64,000 bases of DNA from contig NC_084478.1 of the NCBI RefSeq assembly GCF_027409185.1, positions 84,055,624-84,119,623 on the forward strand, in the 5' to 3' direction. This document shows positions 1 to 11,190 of this stretch, piece after piece. Position 1 is the stretch's first letter, and each line of letters starts with the position of its first letter. The stretch comes from Cynocephalus volans (taxonomy: Eukaryota > Chordata > Mammalia > Dermoptera > Cynocephalidae). The notes below the pieces were generated by a model. That model saw only the letters and a list, made by a program, of their open reading frames with translations, was not told the DNA's origin and ran no database searches. Position numbers and translations under genes: made by a program.

Positions 1-2290
1 TCCTTTGTCAGATGTATATTTTGCAAATATTTTCTCCCACTCTCTTGGTTGTCTTTTCACTCTGTTCATTGTTTCTTTTTGCTGTACAGAAGCTTTTTAG
101 TTTGATATAATCCCATTTGTTTATTTTTCCTTTGGTTGCCTGTGCTTTTGGGGTCATATTTATGAAGTCTGTACCCAATCCTACTTCCTGGAATGTTTCC
201 CCTATTTTCTTTCAGGGGTTTTATTGTTTCAGGGTATATATTTAACTCTTTAATCCATTTTGAGTTGATTTTGGTATGTGGTGAGAGGTATGGGTCTAGT
301 TTCATTCTCCTGGCTATGAATATCCAGTTTTCCCAGCACCATTTGCTGAAGAGGCAGTCTGTTCCCTAGTGTATAGACTTGGTGCCTTTGACAAAGATCA
401 CATGGCACTTGGCATATGGGTTGATTATGGATTTTCTATTCTATTCCATTGATCAGTGTGTCTGTTATTATGGCAGTACCATGCTGTTTTGTTTATTACA
501 GCTTTGTAGTATAGTTTAAAGTCAGGTAGTGTTATGCCTCCAGCTTTATTTTTTTTTTCCCTCAGAATTGCTTTGGCTATTCATGGTCTTTTGTTATTCC
601 ATATAAATGTCTGGATAGTTTTTTCCAGTGCAGAGAAAAAATGTCATTGCAATTTTGATGGGGATTGCATTGAATCTGTAGACCACTCTGGATAGTACAG
701 ACATTTTCACAATGTTAATTCTTCCAATCCAAGAGCATGGGACATCTTTCCATCTTCTTGTGTCCTCTTTAATTTCTCTTAACAATGGTTTGTAGTTCTC
801 GTTGCAGAGATTTTTTACATCCATGGTCAACTTTATTCCTGAGTATTTTATTTTTTTGGTGGCTATTGTACAGGGCCTAGCTTTCTCGATTTCTTTTTCT
901 GCATGTTCACTGTTGGAGTATAGAAATGCTACTGATTTTTGTGTGTTGATTTTGTATCCTGCAACTTTGCTGAAATCATTTGTCAACTCTAAGAGATTTT
1001 TTTGTAGAGGCTGTTCGATATATAGGATCATGTCATCTGCAACAGGGACAGTTTGACATCATCTTTTCCAATCTGGGTGTCTTTTACTTCCTTCTCTTCC
1101 CTAATTGCTCTGGCTAGTACTTCCAACACTATGTTGAATAGGAGTAGTGAGACTGGGCATCCTTGTCTAGTTCCTGTTCTTAAGGGAAAAGCAAAGCTTT
1201 TCCCCGTTCAGGATGATATTGGCAGTGGGCTTATCATATATGGCTTTAATTATGTTGATACCTTCCATCTATACCTAACTTGTAGAGAGTCTTTATCATG
1301 AATGAATGTTGAATTTTGTCAAATGCTTTTTCACTGTCTATAGAGATGATCATATGGTCTTTGTCTTTGTTTTTATCGATGTGGTATATCACTTTTATTG
1401 ATGTGCATATGTGGAACCAACCTTGCATCCCTGGGATGAATCCCACTTGATAATGGTATATAATTTTGTGTATGTGTTGCTGTATTCTGTTAGCTAGTAT
1501 TTTATTGAGGATTTTTCCATCTACATTCCTCAAGGATATTGGCTTGCACTTTCTTTTTTGTTGTACCTTTGTCTGGTTTTGGTATCAGGGTGATTTTTGC
1601 CTCACAGATTGAGCTTGGGAGAATGGCCTCTGTTTCAGTCTTTTGGAATAGTTTGTAGAGAATTGGTATCAATTGCTCTTTGAAAGTTTGGTAGAATTCT
1701 GCAGTGAAGCCATCTGGTCCTGGTCTTTTCTTGTTGGGAGTCTTCTGATAACAGCTTCAATCTCTTTTATCAGTATTGGTTTGTTCAGATTTTCTATATC
1801 TTCTTGGCTCAGTTTTGGTACTTTGTGTGTGTCCAGAAATTTATCCATTTCCTGCAGATTTTCAAATTTGTTGGCATATAGTTGTTTATAGTAGTCTCTA
1901 ATGATTCCTTGTATTTGTGAGGTATCAGTTGTAATTCCACCTTTTTCATTTCTAATTTTTGTTATTTGGTTCTTCTCTCTTCTTTTTTTAGGTAGCCTTG
2001 CTAATGGTTTGTCAATTTATTTATCTTTTCAAAAAAACAATTTTTTGTTCATTGATCTTTTGTATCAAATTTTTGGGTTTCTATTTCATTAAGTTCTGCC
2101 CTGATCTTAATTATTTCTTTCTGCCTGCTAACTTTGGGTTTGGATTGTTCTTGTTTTTCTAGTTCTTTAAGGTGAAGTCTTAGTTGGTTTACCTGATATC
2201 TTTCCATTCTTCTGAAGTAAATATTTAATGTGATAAGTTTCAGCCTTAGTACTGCGTTTGCAGTATCCCACAGGTTTTGGTATGATGTAT
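1..2290 (-). mobile_element. L1 LINE fragment, 3' half of ORF2, cut by window edge
   Basis: Read on the minus strand, this is L1 ORF2 from the reverse transcriptase region towards the C-terminus. It is nearly collinear with 3530-5820 of the L1 at 2591-8890. Minus-strand reading frames at 594-1031 and 1246-1533 give typical ORF2 peptides ([21 protein letters not shown]). Many stops and frameshifts make it dead. Its 3' end lies left of the window; the 5' end stops near 2290. Confidence 0.9.
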
Positions 2291-2339
2291 CACTTTGCTT
2301 TTTTCTTTTTTTTTCTTTGCCTATGCCGGCAAGCTGCCA

Positions 2340-2374
2340 ATATATATATATTTATATATCTTCAACCATCTTGC

Positions 2375-2445
<71 letters not shown>

Positions 2446-2510
2446 AGATATATATATATTAATTTTATGTATATATACACATACAGGGCAAGATGGTTGA
2501 AGCCTGTTAA
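2340..2510. repeat. (GT)n microsatellite inside a 20-bp inverted repeat
   Basis: A (TA)n run, then the arm CTTCAACCATCTTGCCCTGT (2360-2379), then about 28 GT units to about 2434, then a TATA-rich stretch, then the exact reverse complement ACAGGGCAAGATGGTTGAAG (2483-2502). The tract lies between two L1 copies. Open frames called here are poly-Cys/Val artefacts of the GT run. Confidence 0.85.
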
Positions 2511-2590
2511 ATAAAAATTATAAGAGGCCATTGGTTTTTTTGTTTGTTTTTTGTTTTTCGTTTTTTTGGGGGGAGGCAGCCTTAATTAAA
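2511..2590. other. Short T-rich spacer between L1 copies
   Basis: T-rich sequence with a TTTTTTGTTTG-like run and a G8 tract, ending CTTAATTAAAA just before the poly-T that marks the 3' end of the next L1. No gene signal is seen. Confidence 0.5.
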
Positions 2591-2852
2591 ATTTTTTTTT
2601 TTTTTTTTTTTTTTGCTGTGATGGAAAGGTTTTATTTTATTTATATTTTTAAATTTCATTTTGTCAATATATAATGTGATTGATTATTGTGGCCCATCAC
2701 CAAAACCTCCCTCCCTCCTCCCTCTCTCCCCTCCCAACCAACAGTGTCCTTTCTGTTCGCTTGTCATGTCAACTTCAAGGAATTGTAATTGTTATGTCTA
2801 CTTCCCCCCCCCCCGTTTTCTTGTGTGTGTATGAATTTATTTATTTATTTTT

Positions 2853-5800
2853 AGCTCCCACAAATAAGTGAGAACATGTGGTATTTCTCTTTCTGTGCTT
2901 GACTTCATATAATTCTCTCTAGGTCCATCCATGTTGTTGCAAATGGCAGTTTTTCATTCTTTTTTATAGCAGAGTAGTATTCCATTGTGTAGATATACCA
3001 CATTTTCCGTATGCACTCATCCGATGATGGACATTTGGGCTAGTTCCAACTCTTGGCTATTGTAAAGAGTGCTGCGATGAACATTGGGGAAGAGGTATAC
3101 ATTCGACATGATGATTTCCATTCCTCTGGGTAAATTCCCAGCAGTGGGATAGCTGGGTCATATGGTAGATCTATCTTCAATTGTTTGAGGAACCTCCATA
3201 CCATCTTCCATAGAGGCTGCACCATTTTGCAGTCCCACCAACAATGTATGAGAGTTCCTTTTTCTCTGCAACCTCGCCAGCATTTATCGTTCAGAGTCTT
3301 TTGGATTTTAGCCAACCTTACTGGGGTGAGATGGTATCTCAGTGTGGTTTTGATTTGCATTTCCCGAATGGTGAGTGATGTTGAGCATTTTTTCACATGT
3401 CTGTTGGCCATTTGTGGATCTTCCTTAGAGAAATGCCTACTTAGCTCTTTTGCCCATTTTTAATTGCATTGCTTGTTTTTTTCTTGTAAAGTTGTTTGAG
3501 TTCCTTGTATATTCTGGATATTAATCCTTTGTCAGATGTATATTTTGCAAATATTTTCTCCCACTTTGTTGGTTGTCTTTTAACTCTGTTAATTGTTTCT
3601 TTTGCTGTGCAGAAGCTCTTTTCTTTGATACAATCCCATTTGTTTATTTTTCCTTTGGTTGCCCGTGCTTTTGGGGTCGTATTCATGAAGTCTGTTTCCA
3701 ACCCTACTTCCTGAAGTGTTTCTCGTATGTTTTCTTTAAGAAGTTTTATTGTTTCATGGTGTATATTCAATTCTTTAATCCATTTTGAGTTGACTTTAGT
3801 GTATGGTGAAAGGTATGGGTCTAGTTTCATTCTCCTGCATATTGATATCCAGTTCACCCAGCACCATTTTCTAAAGAGGCAGTCTCTTCCCCAGTGTATA
3901 GGCTTGGTTCCTTTGTCAAAGATCAGATGGCTGTAGGTGTGTGGGTTGATTTCTGGATTCTCTATTCTATTTCATTGATGAGCGTGTCTGTTTTTATGCC
4001 AGTACCATACTGTTTTGGTTATTATAGCTTTGTAGTATAGTTTAAAGTCAGGTAGTGTTATGCTTCCAGCTTTATTTTTTTTGCTCAGCGTTGCTTTGGC
4101 TATTTGTGGTCTTTTGTTACTCCGTATAAATGTCTGGATAGTCCTTTCCATTTCTGAGAAAAATGTCATTGGAATTTTGATGGGGATTGCATTGAATTTG
4201 TATATCACTTTGGGTAGTATGGACATTTTCACTACGTTGATTCTTCCAATCCAAGGATGGGATATCTTTCCATCTTCTTATATCCTCTCTAATTTCTCTC
4301 AGCAATGGTTTGTGGTTCTCATTATAGACATTTTCCACATTCTTGGTTAACTCAATTCCTAACCATTTTATTTTTTTGGTGGCTGTTGTAAATGGGCAAG
4401 CTTTCTTGATTTCTCTTTCTGCATGTTCAGTATTGGAGAATAGAAATGCTACTGATTTTTATGTGTTGATTTTGTATCCTGCTACTTTGCTGAAATCATT
4501 TATCACCTCCAAGAGTTTTTTTGTAGAGGCTTTAGTCTGTTCGATATATAGGATCATGTCATCTGCAAACAGGGACAGTTTGACTTCATCTTTTCCAATC
4601 TGGATGCGCTTTATTTCCTTCTCTTCCCTAATTGCTCTGGCTAGTACTTCCATCACTATGTTGAATAGGAGTGGTGAGAGTGGACATTCTTGTCTGGTTC
4701 CCATTCTTAAAGGAAAAGCTTTCAGCTTTTCCTCATTCTTGATAATATTGGCAGTGGGTTTATCATATATGACTTTAATTATGTTGAGATACTTTCCCTC
4801 TATACCTAACTTATACAGGGTCTTTGTCATGAATGAATGTTGAATTTCATCAAATGCTTTTTCAGCATCTATAGAGATGATCATATGGTCCTTGTGTTTG
4901 ATTTTATCAATATGGTTTATCACATTTATTGATTTGCGTATGTTGAACCAACCTTGCATCCCTGGGATGAATTCCACTTGATCATGGTGAATAATTTTAC
5001 GTATGTGTTGCTGTATTCTGTTTGCTAGTATTTTACTGAGGATTTTTGCATCTATATTCATCAAGGATATCGGCCTGTAGTTTTCTTTTTTGATTGTATC
5101 TTTACGTGGTTTTTGTATCAGGATGATGTTTGCTTCATAGAATGAGTTTGGGAGATTTGCATCTGTTTCAATCTTTTGGAATAGTTTGTAGAGAATTGGT
5201 GTCAATTCCTGTTTGAATGTTTGGTAAAATTCTGCTGTGAATCCATCTGGTCCTGGGCTTTTCTTTGTTGGGAGCCTTCTGATAACAGCTTCCATCTCCT
5301 TTATTGTTTTTGGTCTGTTCAGATTTTCTACATCTTCATGGCTCTGTTTTGGGAGCTTGTGTGTGTCCAGAAATTTATCCATTTCCTGCAGATTTTCAAA
5401 TTTGTTGGCATATAGTTGTTTATAGTAGTCTCGAATGATTCCTTGTATTTCAGATGAATCAGTTGTAATATCACTTTTTCTTTTCCAATTTTTGTTATTT
5501 GATTCTTCTCTGTTCTTTTTTTTTTTGTTAGCCATGTTAAAGGTTTGTCAATTTTATTTATCTTTTCAAAACACCAACTTTTTGATTCATTGATCTTTTG
5601 TATTGTTTTTTGCATTTCAATTTCATTAAGTTCTGCTCTGATCTTAATGATTTCTTTCTATGTGCTAACTTTCGGTTTGGATTGTTCTTGTTTTTCTAGT
5701 TCTTTAAGGTGAAGCGTTAGGTTATTTACTTGCTATCATTCCATTCTTCTGAGGTGGGCATTTAATGCAATAAATTTCCCTTTTAGTTCTGCTTTTGCAG

Positions 5801-6667
5801 TATCCTACCGGGTTTGGTATGATGTATCTTTATTTTTACTAGTTTCAATAAATTTTTTGATTTCCTGCTTGATTTCTTCTTGGACCCATATGTCATTAAA
5901 TAGAATGCTGTTTAATTTCCATGTGGTTCATAGTTTCCAGAATTTCGTTTGTTATTGATTTCTAATTTTAATCCATGGTAGTCTGAGAAAATACATGGGA
6001 TAATTCCAATTTTTTTGAATTTGTTGAGACTTGATTTGTGACCTAATATGTGATCTATCCTGGAGAATGATCCATGTGCTGATGAGAAGAATGAATATTC
6101 TGAGGTTTTTGGATTTAATGTTCTGTAGATAATTGCCAAGTCCGATTGGTCTAGAGTATTGTTTAGATCTTGTGTTTCTCTGGTGATTCTTTGCCTTGAT
6201 GATCTGTCCAATATTGAGAGTGGGGTGTTCAGGTCCCCTGCTGTTATGGTATTAGTGTCTATTTCCTTCTTTAGGTCTAATAGAGCTTGCTTTATAAATC
6301 TCACGGCTCCAACATTGTTTGTGTATATATTTATGATTGTTATGTCTTCTTGATGGATCAATCCTTTTATCATTATGTAGTGTCCCTCATTGTCTCTTTT
6401 TATGGTTTTTAGTTTAAAGTCTATCTTATCAGATATAAGAATAGCTACTCCAGCTTGTTTTTCTTTTCTGTTTGCATGGTAAATCTTTTTCCATCCTTTC
6501 ACTCTTAGTCTATGTGAGACTTTATGGGTGAGGTGGGTCTCTTGAAGGCAGCATATAGTTGGGTCCACCTTTTTGATCCAGTCAGCCAGTCTGTGTCTTT
6601 TGATTGGGGAATTTAAGCCTTTTACATTAAAAGTTTTTATCGAAAAGTATTGATTTATTCCTAGCAT
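2853..6667 (-). pseudogene. L1 ORF2 (endonuclease-reverse transcriptase), disrupted
   Basis: ORF2 starts at 6667 (MLGINQYFSIKTFNVKGLNS). The endonuclease motifs are visible in 5912-6667: LQETHL, AGDLNT and SRIDHILGH, the metal-binding and catalytic residues of the APE-like fold. The reverse transcriptase lies in 4459-5535 with the catalytic [11 protein letters not shown]. The C-terminal cysteine motif (CWRGC..., HCWWDC) is in 3040-3411. The frame is broken into at least five pieces (5912-6667, 4459-5535, 3972-4232, 3441-3857, 3040-3411), so no full protein can be made. In a live L1 this protein nicks target DNA and copies the L1 RNA there. Confidence 0.9.
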
Positions 6668-7147
6668 TTTATTGATTATTGTTTGGTTGTCTTAGGTGTC
6701 TTTTGTTCCTTGCTTTCTGATTTCCTGTTTGTTTTCTGTATTTGTTGGTTCCTTGCATTGTAGATAGCCTTTTTATTTGTTTATTTTCTCTTCATGAATG
6801 CCATTTTTATTATACTAGTGAGTTTTGATTTTTCTTGGGTTTTTATGGAAGTTGTAGATATTTTTCAGGAACCAAACCCAGTACTCCCTTGAGAATTTCT
6901 TGTAAGGGTGGTCGTATGGTGGTGAACTCCCACAATTTTTGTTTGTCTGAGAAATATACTCTTTGCCCTTCATTTTGGAAGGATACCCTTGCAGGGTAGA
7001 GTATTCTTGGCTGGCAATCTCTGTCTTTTAGTATTTTGATTATATCATCCCATTGCTTTCTGACTTTTAGGGTTTGTGATGAAAAGTCTGATGTTAGCCT
7101 GATTGGGGCTCCCTTGTATGTGATTTGACTCTTCTCTCTTGCAGGTT

Positions 7148-7867
7148 TTAAGATCCTCTCTTTGTCTTGAGTTTTGCCAATTTGAGTATAACGTGTCTTG
7201 GAGAAGATCTTTTTGGGTTGAAAATGTTTGGAGACCTTTGAGCTTCCTGGACCTGAAGATCTGTGATTTTTCCTGTATCTGGGAATTTTTCTGCCACTAT
7301 TTTATTGAATATGTTTTCAATGCAATCTCCTTTTTCCTCCCCTTCTGGAATACCCATGACTCGGATATTTGGGTGCTTAAGGTTGTCTGATATCTCTCTC
7401 AGATTTTCTTCAATGCCTTTGATTCTTTTTTTTTTCTCTGCTTGTGTTATTTCAAACAGCCCATCTTCAAGTTCAGAGGTTCTCTCTTCCACTTCTGCAA
7501 GCCTGCTGGTTAAACTCTCCGTTGTGTGTTTTATTTCGCTGAATAAATTTTTCACTTCGGCAAGTTCTGCTACATTTTTTTTCAGGGAGTTGATTTCCTT
7601 GTTCATTTCTTCTTTAAGGTCCTGTATACTTTTCCTCATTTCATCATGATGTGTAGCTGAGTTTTCATGTATCTCATTAAGTTTCCTTAGAATTATCACT
7701 CGAAATTCCTTGTCAGTCATTACAAGGGCTTCTTGTTCTATAGGATCTAGAGCTTCAGAGTTATTACCCTTTGGTAGTGTACTTTCTTGATTTTTCATAT
7801 TTCTGCTATCCTTTGTTTGATGTTTATTCGTTGTGGCATGGGGTTTCACAGTCCACACATTTGACAC
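7148..7867 (-). pseudogene. L1 ORF1 (RNA-binding chaperone), truncated
   Basis: A 239-codon open frame. It has an N-terminal low-complexity part, a coiled coil at roughly residues 50-130 (heptad-like EMNKEINSLKKNVAELAEVK), and then the RRM segment (IRVMGIPEGEEKGD) and RSPNIFNPKRSSPRHVILKL. It ends early at LKTKRGS; the C-terminal domain continues in another frame towards 6850. Full L1 ORF1p is about 340 residues and binds L1 RNA as a trimer. Confidence 0.88.
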
Positions 7868-7899
7868 TATTGTCTGACTAAGATGTTCCTGGGTTTGTA

Positions 7900-8890
7900 A
7901 ATTTGGTATGGCTGTCTCAGTGACTGCTCAGTTGGCCACTAGTGCCTTGCATATGGTTGCCTTGGGTCTTGGACCTCTCCAGGGAGCCACCTCTCTGGTT
8001 GGCTTGGACTTGGCCGGGTTGCTGGGTCACGGAGTGGTACTGCAGGGTGTGTGGTCTCTGCTGAGCTTCCACCTCCCGTGCTGGATGTCTGCCTGTTCTG
8101 CGTGAACGGGGCTGGGCTGCTGGGATGCACAGAGGCACCACAGAGCGTGTAGTCTCTGCAGAGCTTCCCCTTCCCCTGCTGGATGTCTCCCTGCTCCGTC
8201 CATGCTGGGCCGGGCTTGGGATGGAGCCTGTTGGCAGTGGTGAAGCATACCTGCCACTGGATCCCACGGCAGCAGCCCCCCCACAGGGTGTGTGATCTCT
8301 ACAGAGTTTCTGCCTCCCCTGCTGGACATCTCTCTGCTCCGTATGCACTTGGTCGGGCTGCTGGATCGGGTGCGGCAGCGGTGTGGTCTCTGCAGAGCTT
8401 CTCCCTCCTCCACTGGATGTATTCCCGTTCTGCACACACTGGGCCAGGCTGCTGGATTGCATGACAGCGGTGTGGTCCCCATGGAGTTCCCGCCTCCCCT
8501 GCCAGACGTCACTGTGCTCCGTGTGCACTAGGCCGGTCTGGGAATGGAGCCAGGTGCCTGCGGTGAAGCCTACCTGCTGGATCATGCAGTTGCAGCCCCA
8601 CAGGGTATGTGGTTTCTGCGGAGCCTCTGCCTCCCCTGCCAGACGTCTCCCCACTCTGTGTGCAATGGGCCAGGCTGGAAATGGAGCTGGGGGGTGGCAG
8701 TGAAGCCTATCTGCTCGATCACGTGACAGCAGCCGTGCAGGGCATGTGGTCTCCGCGGAGCTACTGCTTCTTCTGCTGGATGTCTTCCCGTTCCGTATGG
8801 ACTTGATGTTATGTTTTTATAGTTGTAAATTGGTTGATTTGTGGGAGAGAGTGGCACTAGGGACCGTCTATTCTGCCATCTTGACTGGAA
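7900..8890 (-). promoter_or_regulatory. L1 5'UTR with GC-rich tandem monomers (probable promoter)
   Basis: Seven copies of a unit begin (on the + strand) with a variant of GGTCTCTGCAGAGCTTC at 8053, 8151, 8294, 8385, 8474, 8611 and 8748. Spacings are 98, 143, 91, 89, 137 and 137, so there are two unit lengths. Units share CCTCCCCTGCTGGATGTCTC, then GGGCCGGGCTGCTGGAT; the long ones add a block near GGGATGGAGCC and GTGAAGCCTACCTG. The region is far richer in G+C than the flanks. Position between the L1 5' end and ORF1 makes an L1 promoter role likely by analogy to mouse monomers. Confidence 0.8.
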
Positions 8891-9574
8891 GTGTCTGTCA
8901 GGTATAATCTCTTGTCCTTTGTAGTCACAACCTACTGCTTGTAGTTGTGCTCTGAACAACTAACTGCAACATGTAATCCTGGATTAGATCCTTGAACTTA
9001 GCACTTGGATTTTCAACAGCAATTCTTTCCTTCTCCCAGCACCTTTCTTCTGCCTCCCCTGGTCACATCTGGGTCCTTGCGGAGCTAAAGATCTTGCCTA
9101 GATTCCTTTTGTATGTGATTTTCATTCAAACACAAAGCTTCTAGTTTTTGAGGCTGGGAAGTCCAACGTCCATTTGGTGGTGGCAACAGTGACTCAGGAG
9201 TCTCACAAGTTTACGAGACTGTGAAGCCCAAAGTCTATCTGGTGGTGGTGACAGCAACCCAGGGGTCTCAAATTGCAAGATGGTGGAAGCAGAGAGTAAA
9301 ATAGTAACTAGTTTCTGAGGCTGGGAAGTCTAAAGTCCAGGGAACTCCTCTGGTCAAGGCTTCCTTGGTAGTGGCTTCAGTGACACAGGGTATCACACTG
9401 CCAGCTGGTGGTGGATGGACGGCCCAGGAGGGCGGGCGATGCTCCAGCGGGGCTGCGATGGGCAGGAAGGGAGCGGCGGAGGGTGACAGCTTCTTTGCCT
9501 CCGCGCCCCAGCCACGACGGTGGGCACGCTCGCTGCCCAGAGCTCGGGTGCCGGCGCCCGCCTTTCTTCAATTT
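8891..9574. repeat. Unassigned repetitive, partly CpG-rich stretch between two L1 copies
   Basis: A phrase like TTTTGAGGCTGGGAAGTCCA near 9136 recurs near 9309 as TTCTGAGGCTGGGAAGTCTA. A phrase like GGTGGTGGCAACAGTGACTC recurs three times (about 9175, 9243, 9367). At 9408-9560 the sequence turns CpG-rich (GGGCGGGCGATG, CCTCCGCGCCCC, GGTGCCGGCGCCCG). Family not recognised. Open frames here have no recognisable motif and do not match UPRT exon 1. Confidence 0.5.
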
Positions 9575-10290
9575 TTTAAATTTCTTTTTCTTTTTTGTTG
9601 TCTGCCTGTGTCATTTCAAACAGCCTATCTTCAAGGACAGAAATTCTCTCTTCTGCTTGTTCTACCCTGCTGGTTAAACTCTCTGTTGTGTTTTTTATTT
9701 CGTTGAATTAATTTTTCAGCTCTTTTCAGGGCATTGATTTCTTTTTACATTTTTTCTTTCAGGTCCTGTATATTTTTCTCATTTAATTGTGTTGTCTAAC
9801 TGAGTTTTCTTGTATCTCATTTAGTTTCCTTAGAATTGTTGCTTGAAATTCCTTGTCACTCATTTCAAGGACTTCCTGTTCTATAGGATCTAGAGCTTGA
9901 GAGTTATTGTTTTCCTTTGGTGGTGGTGTACTTTCTTGATTTTTCATATTTCTGGTATGTTTCTTTTGGTGTTTAGTCACTGTGGAATGGGGTTTCATGA
10001 CCACCACTCATTTGACCCTTGTGTCTGGCTAGCATCCTGCAGGGACTGCCAATTTGGCGTGGCTGCGTTGGGGCCTGTGGGCTGGCAGCTCGGGCCTCTT
10101 GGGGCAGCATGGACTCAACTGGGCTGGCAGTCCTGTGGTGGCACCTGTCTGTTGTGGTGCTGGTGGCTTGGGACCCTATGGGCCTGGCAGCTCTGGGGCC
10201 TCTTTGGGAGGTATGGTCTGGCCTGGGCTGGAAGTCCTGCACAGTGGTGCCTGCCTTTTCCAGCATGGGTCAAGATCATTTTTTAAAATG
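9575..10290 (-). mobile_element. L1 5' fragment: start of ORF1 plus 5'UTR
   Basis: The minus-strand frame 9783-10007 encodes an ORF1 N-terminus (MKNQESTPP, QALDPIEQEVLEMSDKEFQ) closely related to that at 7148-7867. The coiled-coil region continues to about 9575, where L1 similarity stops. Right of 10007 is a GC-rich 5'UTR with GGGCTGGCAGCTCGGGCCTC-like phrases that differs from the monomers at 8053-8800. This is a separate L1 subfamily copy that has lost everything after ORF1. Confidence 0.82.
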
Positions 10291-10664
10291 GCTCCCTTTG
10301 GCTTTCATCTTGTTGCTACAGGTATGTGGCATATTTGTACATCTGTGCATAGGGGGATTATGTTAGGAAAGTGTGTTCTCAGATATTGTTAGGTCTGCAT
10401 TGTTAAGCCTATTTGGGGTTTGTACAACTTAAGAGACGGTCAGCTTACCATTAATTGGATTTCCATGCTTTGGACTAGGAGTGCCTGGATATCACTGTTT
10501 CCATATTTGACATTTGGTTATTTAAATTTATTTTAGAATATTCTAGGGATGTGTGTCTGTTTGTTTTTTGCTTTGTAATAATTTTGCATTAGGTTTTATT
10601 TGGGACCATTATCGGGTAGAAGAAGATTAATATGTCTTTCAAAGCTTTGTTTCCAGTGGGAGAG
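10291..10664. other. Intron sequence, nothing recognised
   Basis: AT-rich single-copy-looking sequence in inferred UPRT intron 1, between the L1 fragment and the solo LTR. No motif or open frame of note. Confidence 0.4.
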
Positions 10665-11184
10665 TGTCGGGTCCGCCGCTGGCCGACCCGAACAGCCCTA
10701 GCCTCGTTCCTTTTGGTGGGCGAGCAAATGGCCTGGGATTCCTCTTTCCTTCCTGTCCCCTTTGGAAGGAGATGGGGGAAGAGAGCCGTGAAGAGAGGTG
10801 AGCACAACCGCCAGCCCCAAACAGCCCGGTTTAAAGGGCACTCAGATGCGGTGGGGGTTCTGTCGAGCAGTTCCGTTTATTATCATCCAAGCACTTGCTT
10901 TTAAAGGCAAATGGGGAAGGGAGGTTTTTTACATCCTCCAATCAGCTTAAGGGTTACAAGAGCATGCATCCTGTCTCAGTGCCTAGCTATTGCAATCATG
11001 CAGTGTTCACGAGCGCAGAAGCACGTATTTGGCCAATAAGGGCTAAGGCAAGGTTCCCGCAGACACTCCCACCCTACTTCCTCCTGGTGCCGTCTTAGGC
11101 TGCCACATTAATAGGCCCTTGTGGGCCCATAATGGTGCCACTTGTAATGTCACTTAAGGTGGCGTTAGTTTTTAAAGCCCGACA
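10665..11184 (-). mobile_element. Solo LTR with 6-bp target-site duplication
   Basis: 520 bp beginning TGTCGGGTCC and ending AAAGCCCGACA, so the ends are TG...CA with inverted termini TGTCGGG/CCCGACA. It is flanked on both sides by GGAGAG (10659-10664, 11185-11190). A minus-strand AATAAA lies near 10876 (GATAATAAACGG), which suggests minus orientation. A 6-bp duplication is typical of betaretrovirus-like (class II, ERVK-type) integration. No internal retroviral genes are present. The family is not identified. Confidence 0.85.
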
Positions 11185-11190
11185 GGAGAG

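Larger units (their letters stand above)
2591..8890 (-). mobile_element. Near full-length L1 retrotransposon, inactive
   Basis: On the minus strand the element runs from a 5' end at about 8890 (CCAGTCAAGATGGCAGAATA) through a GC-rich 5'UTR, ORF1 (7148-7867), ORF2 (6667 to about 2853), and a 3'UTR with a G-rich polypurine tract, to a poly-A tail (T-run at 2591-2614). The length of about 6.3 kb matches a complete mammalian L1. Both ORFs are broken. I see no convincing target-site duplication between the sequence left of 2591 and right of 8890, so the right end may have been rearranged with the repeats at 8891-10290. Confidence 0.92.

Noticed and set aside
2230..2514. Open frames with long Cys/Val runs
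   Set aside because: They are translations of the (GT)n microsatellite; no coding signal.
7263..7649. Plus-strand 128-codon frame
   Set aside because: It is the antisense shadow of L1 ORF1. The same applies to plus-strand frames over L1 at 4343-4843 and 56811-57185 and to the minus-strand frame 57379-57876.
7917..8654. Minus-strand 245-codon frame in the L1 5'UTR
   Set aside because: It arises from the tandem GC-rich monomers, which are open in several frames at once (7917-8654, 8027-8512, 8582-8959). The repeating His/Arg/Gln-rich peptide follows the repeat and not a protein family.
9365..9706. GC-rich plus-strand frame as UPRT exon 1
   Set aside because: The peptide does not resemble the UPRT N-terminus, there is no donor in the required phase, and the right part is antisense L1 ORF1.
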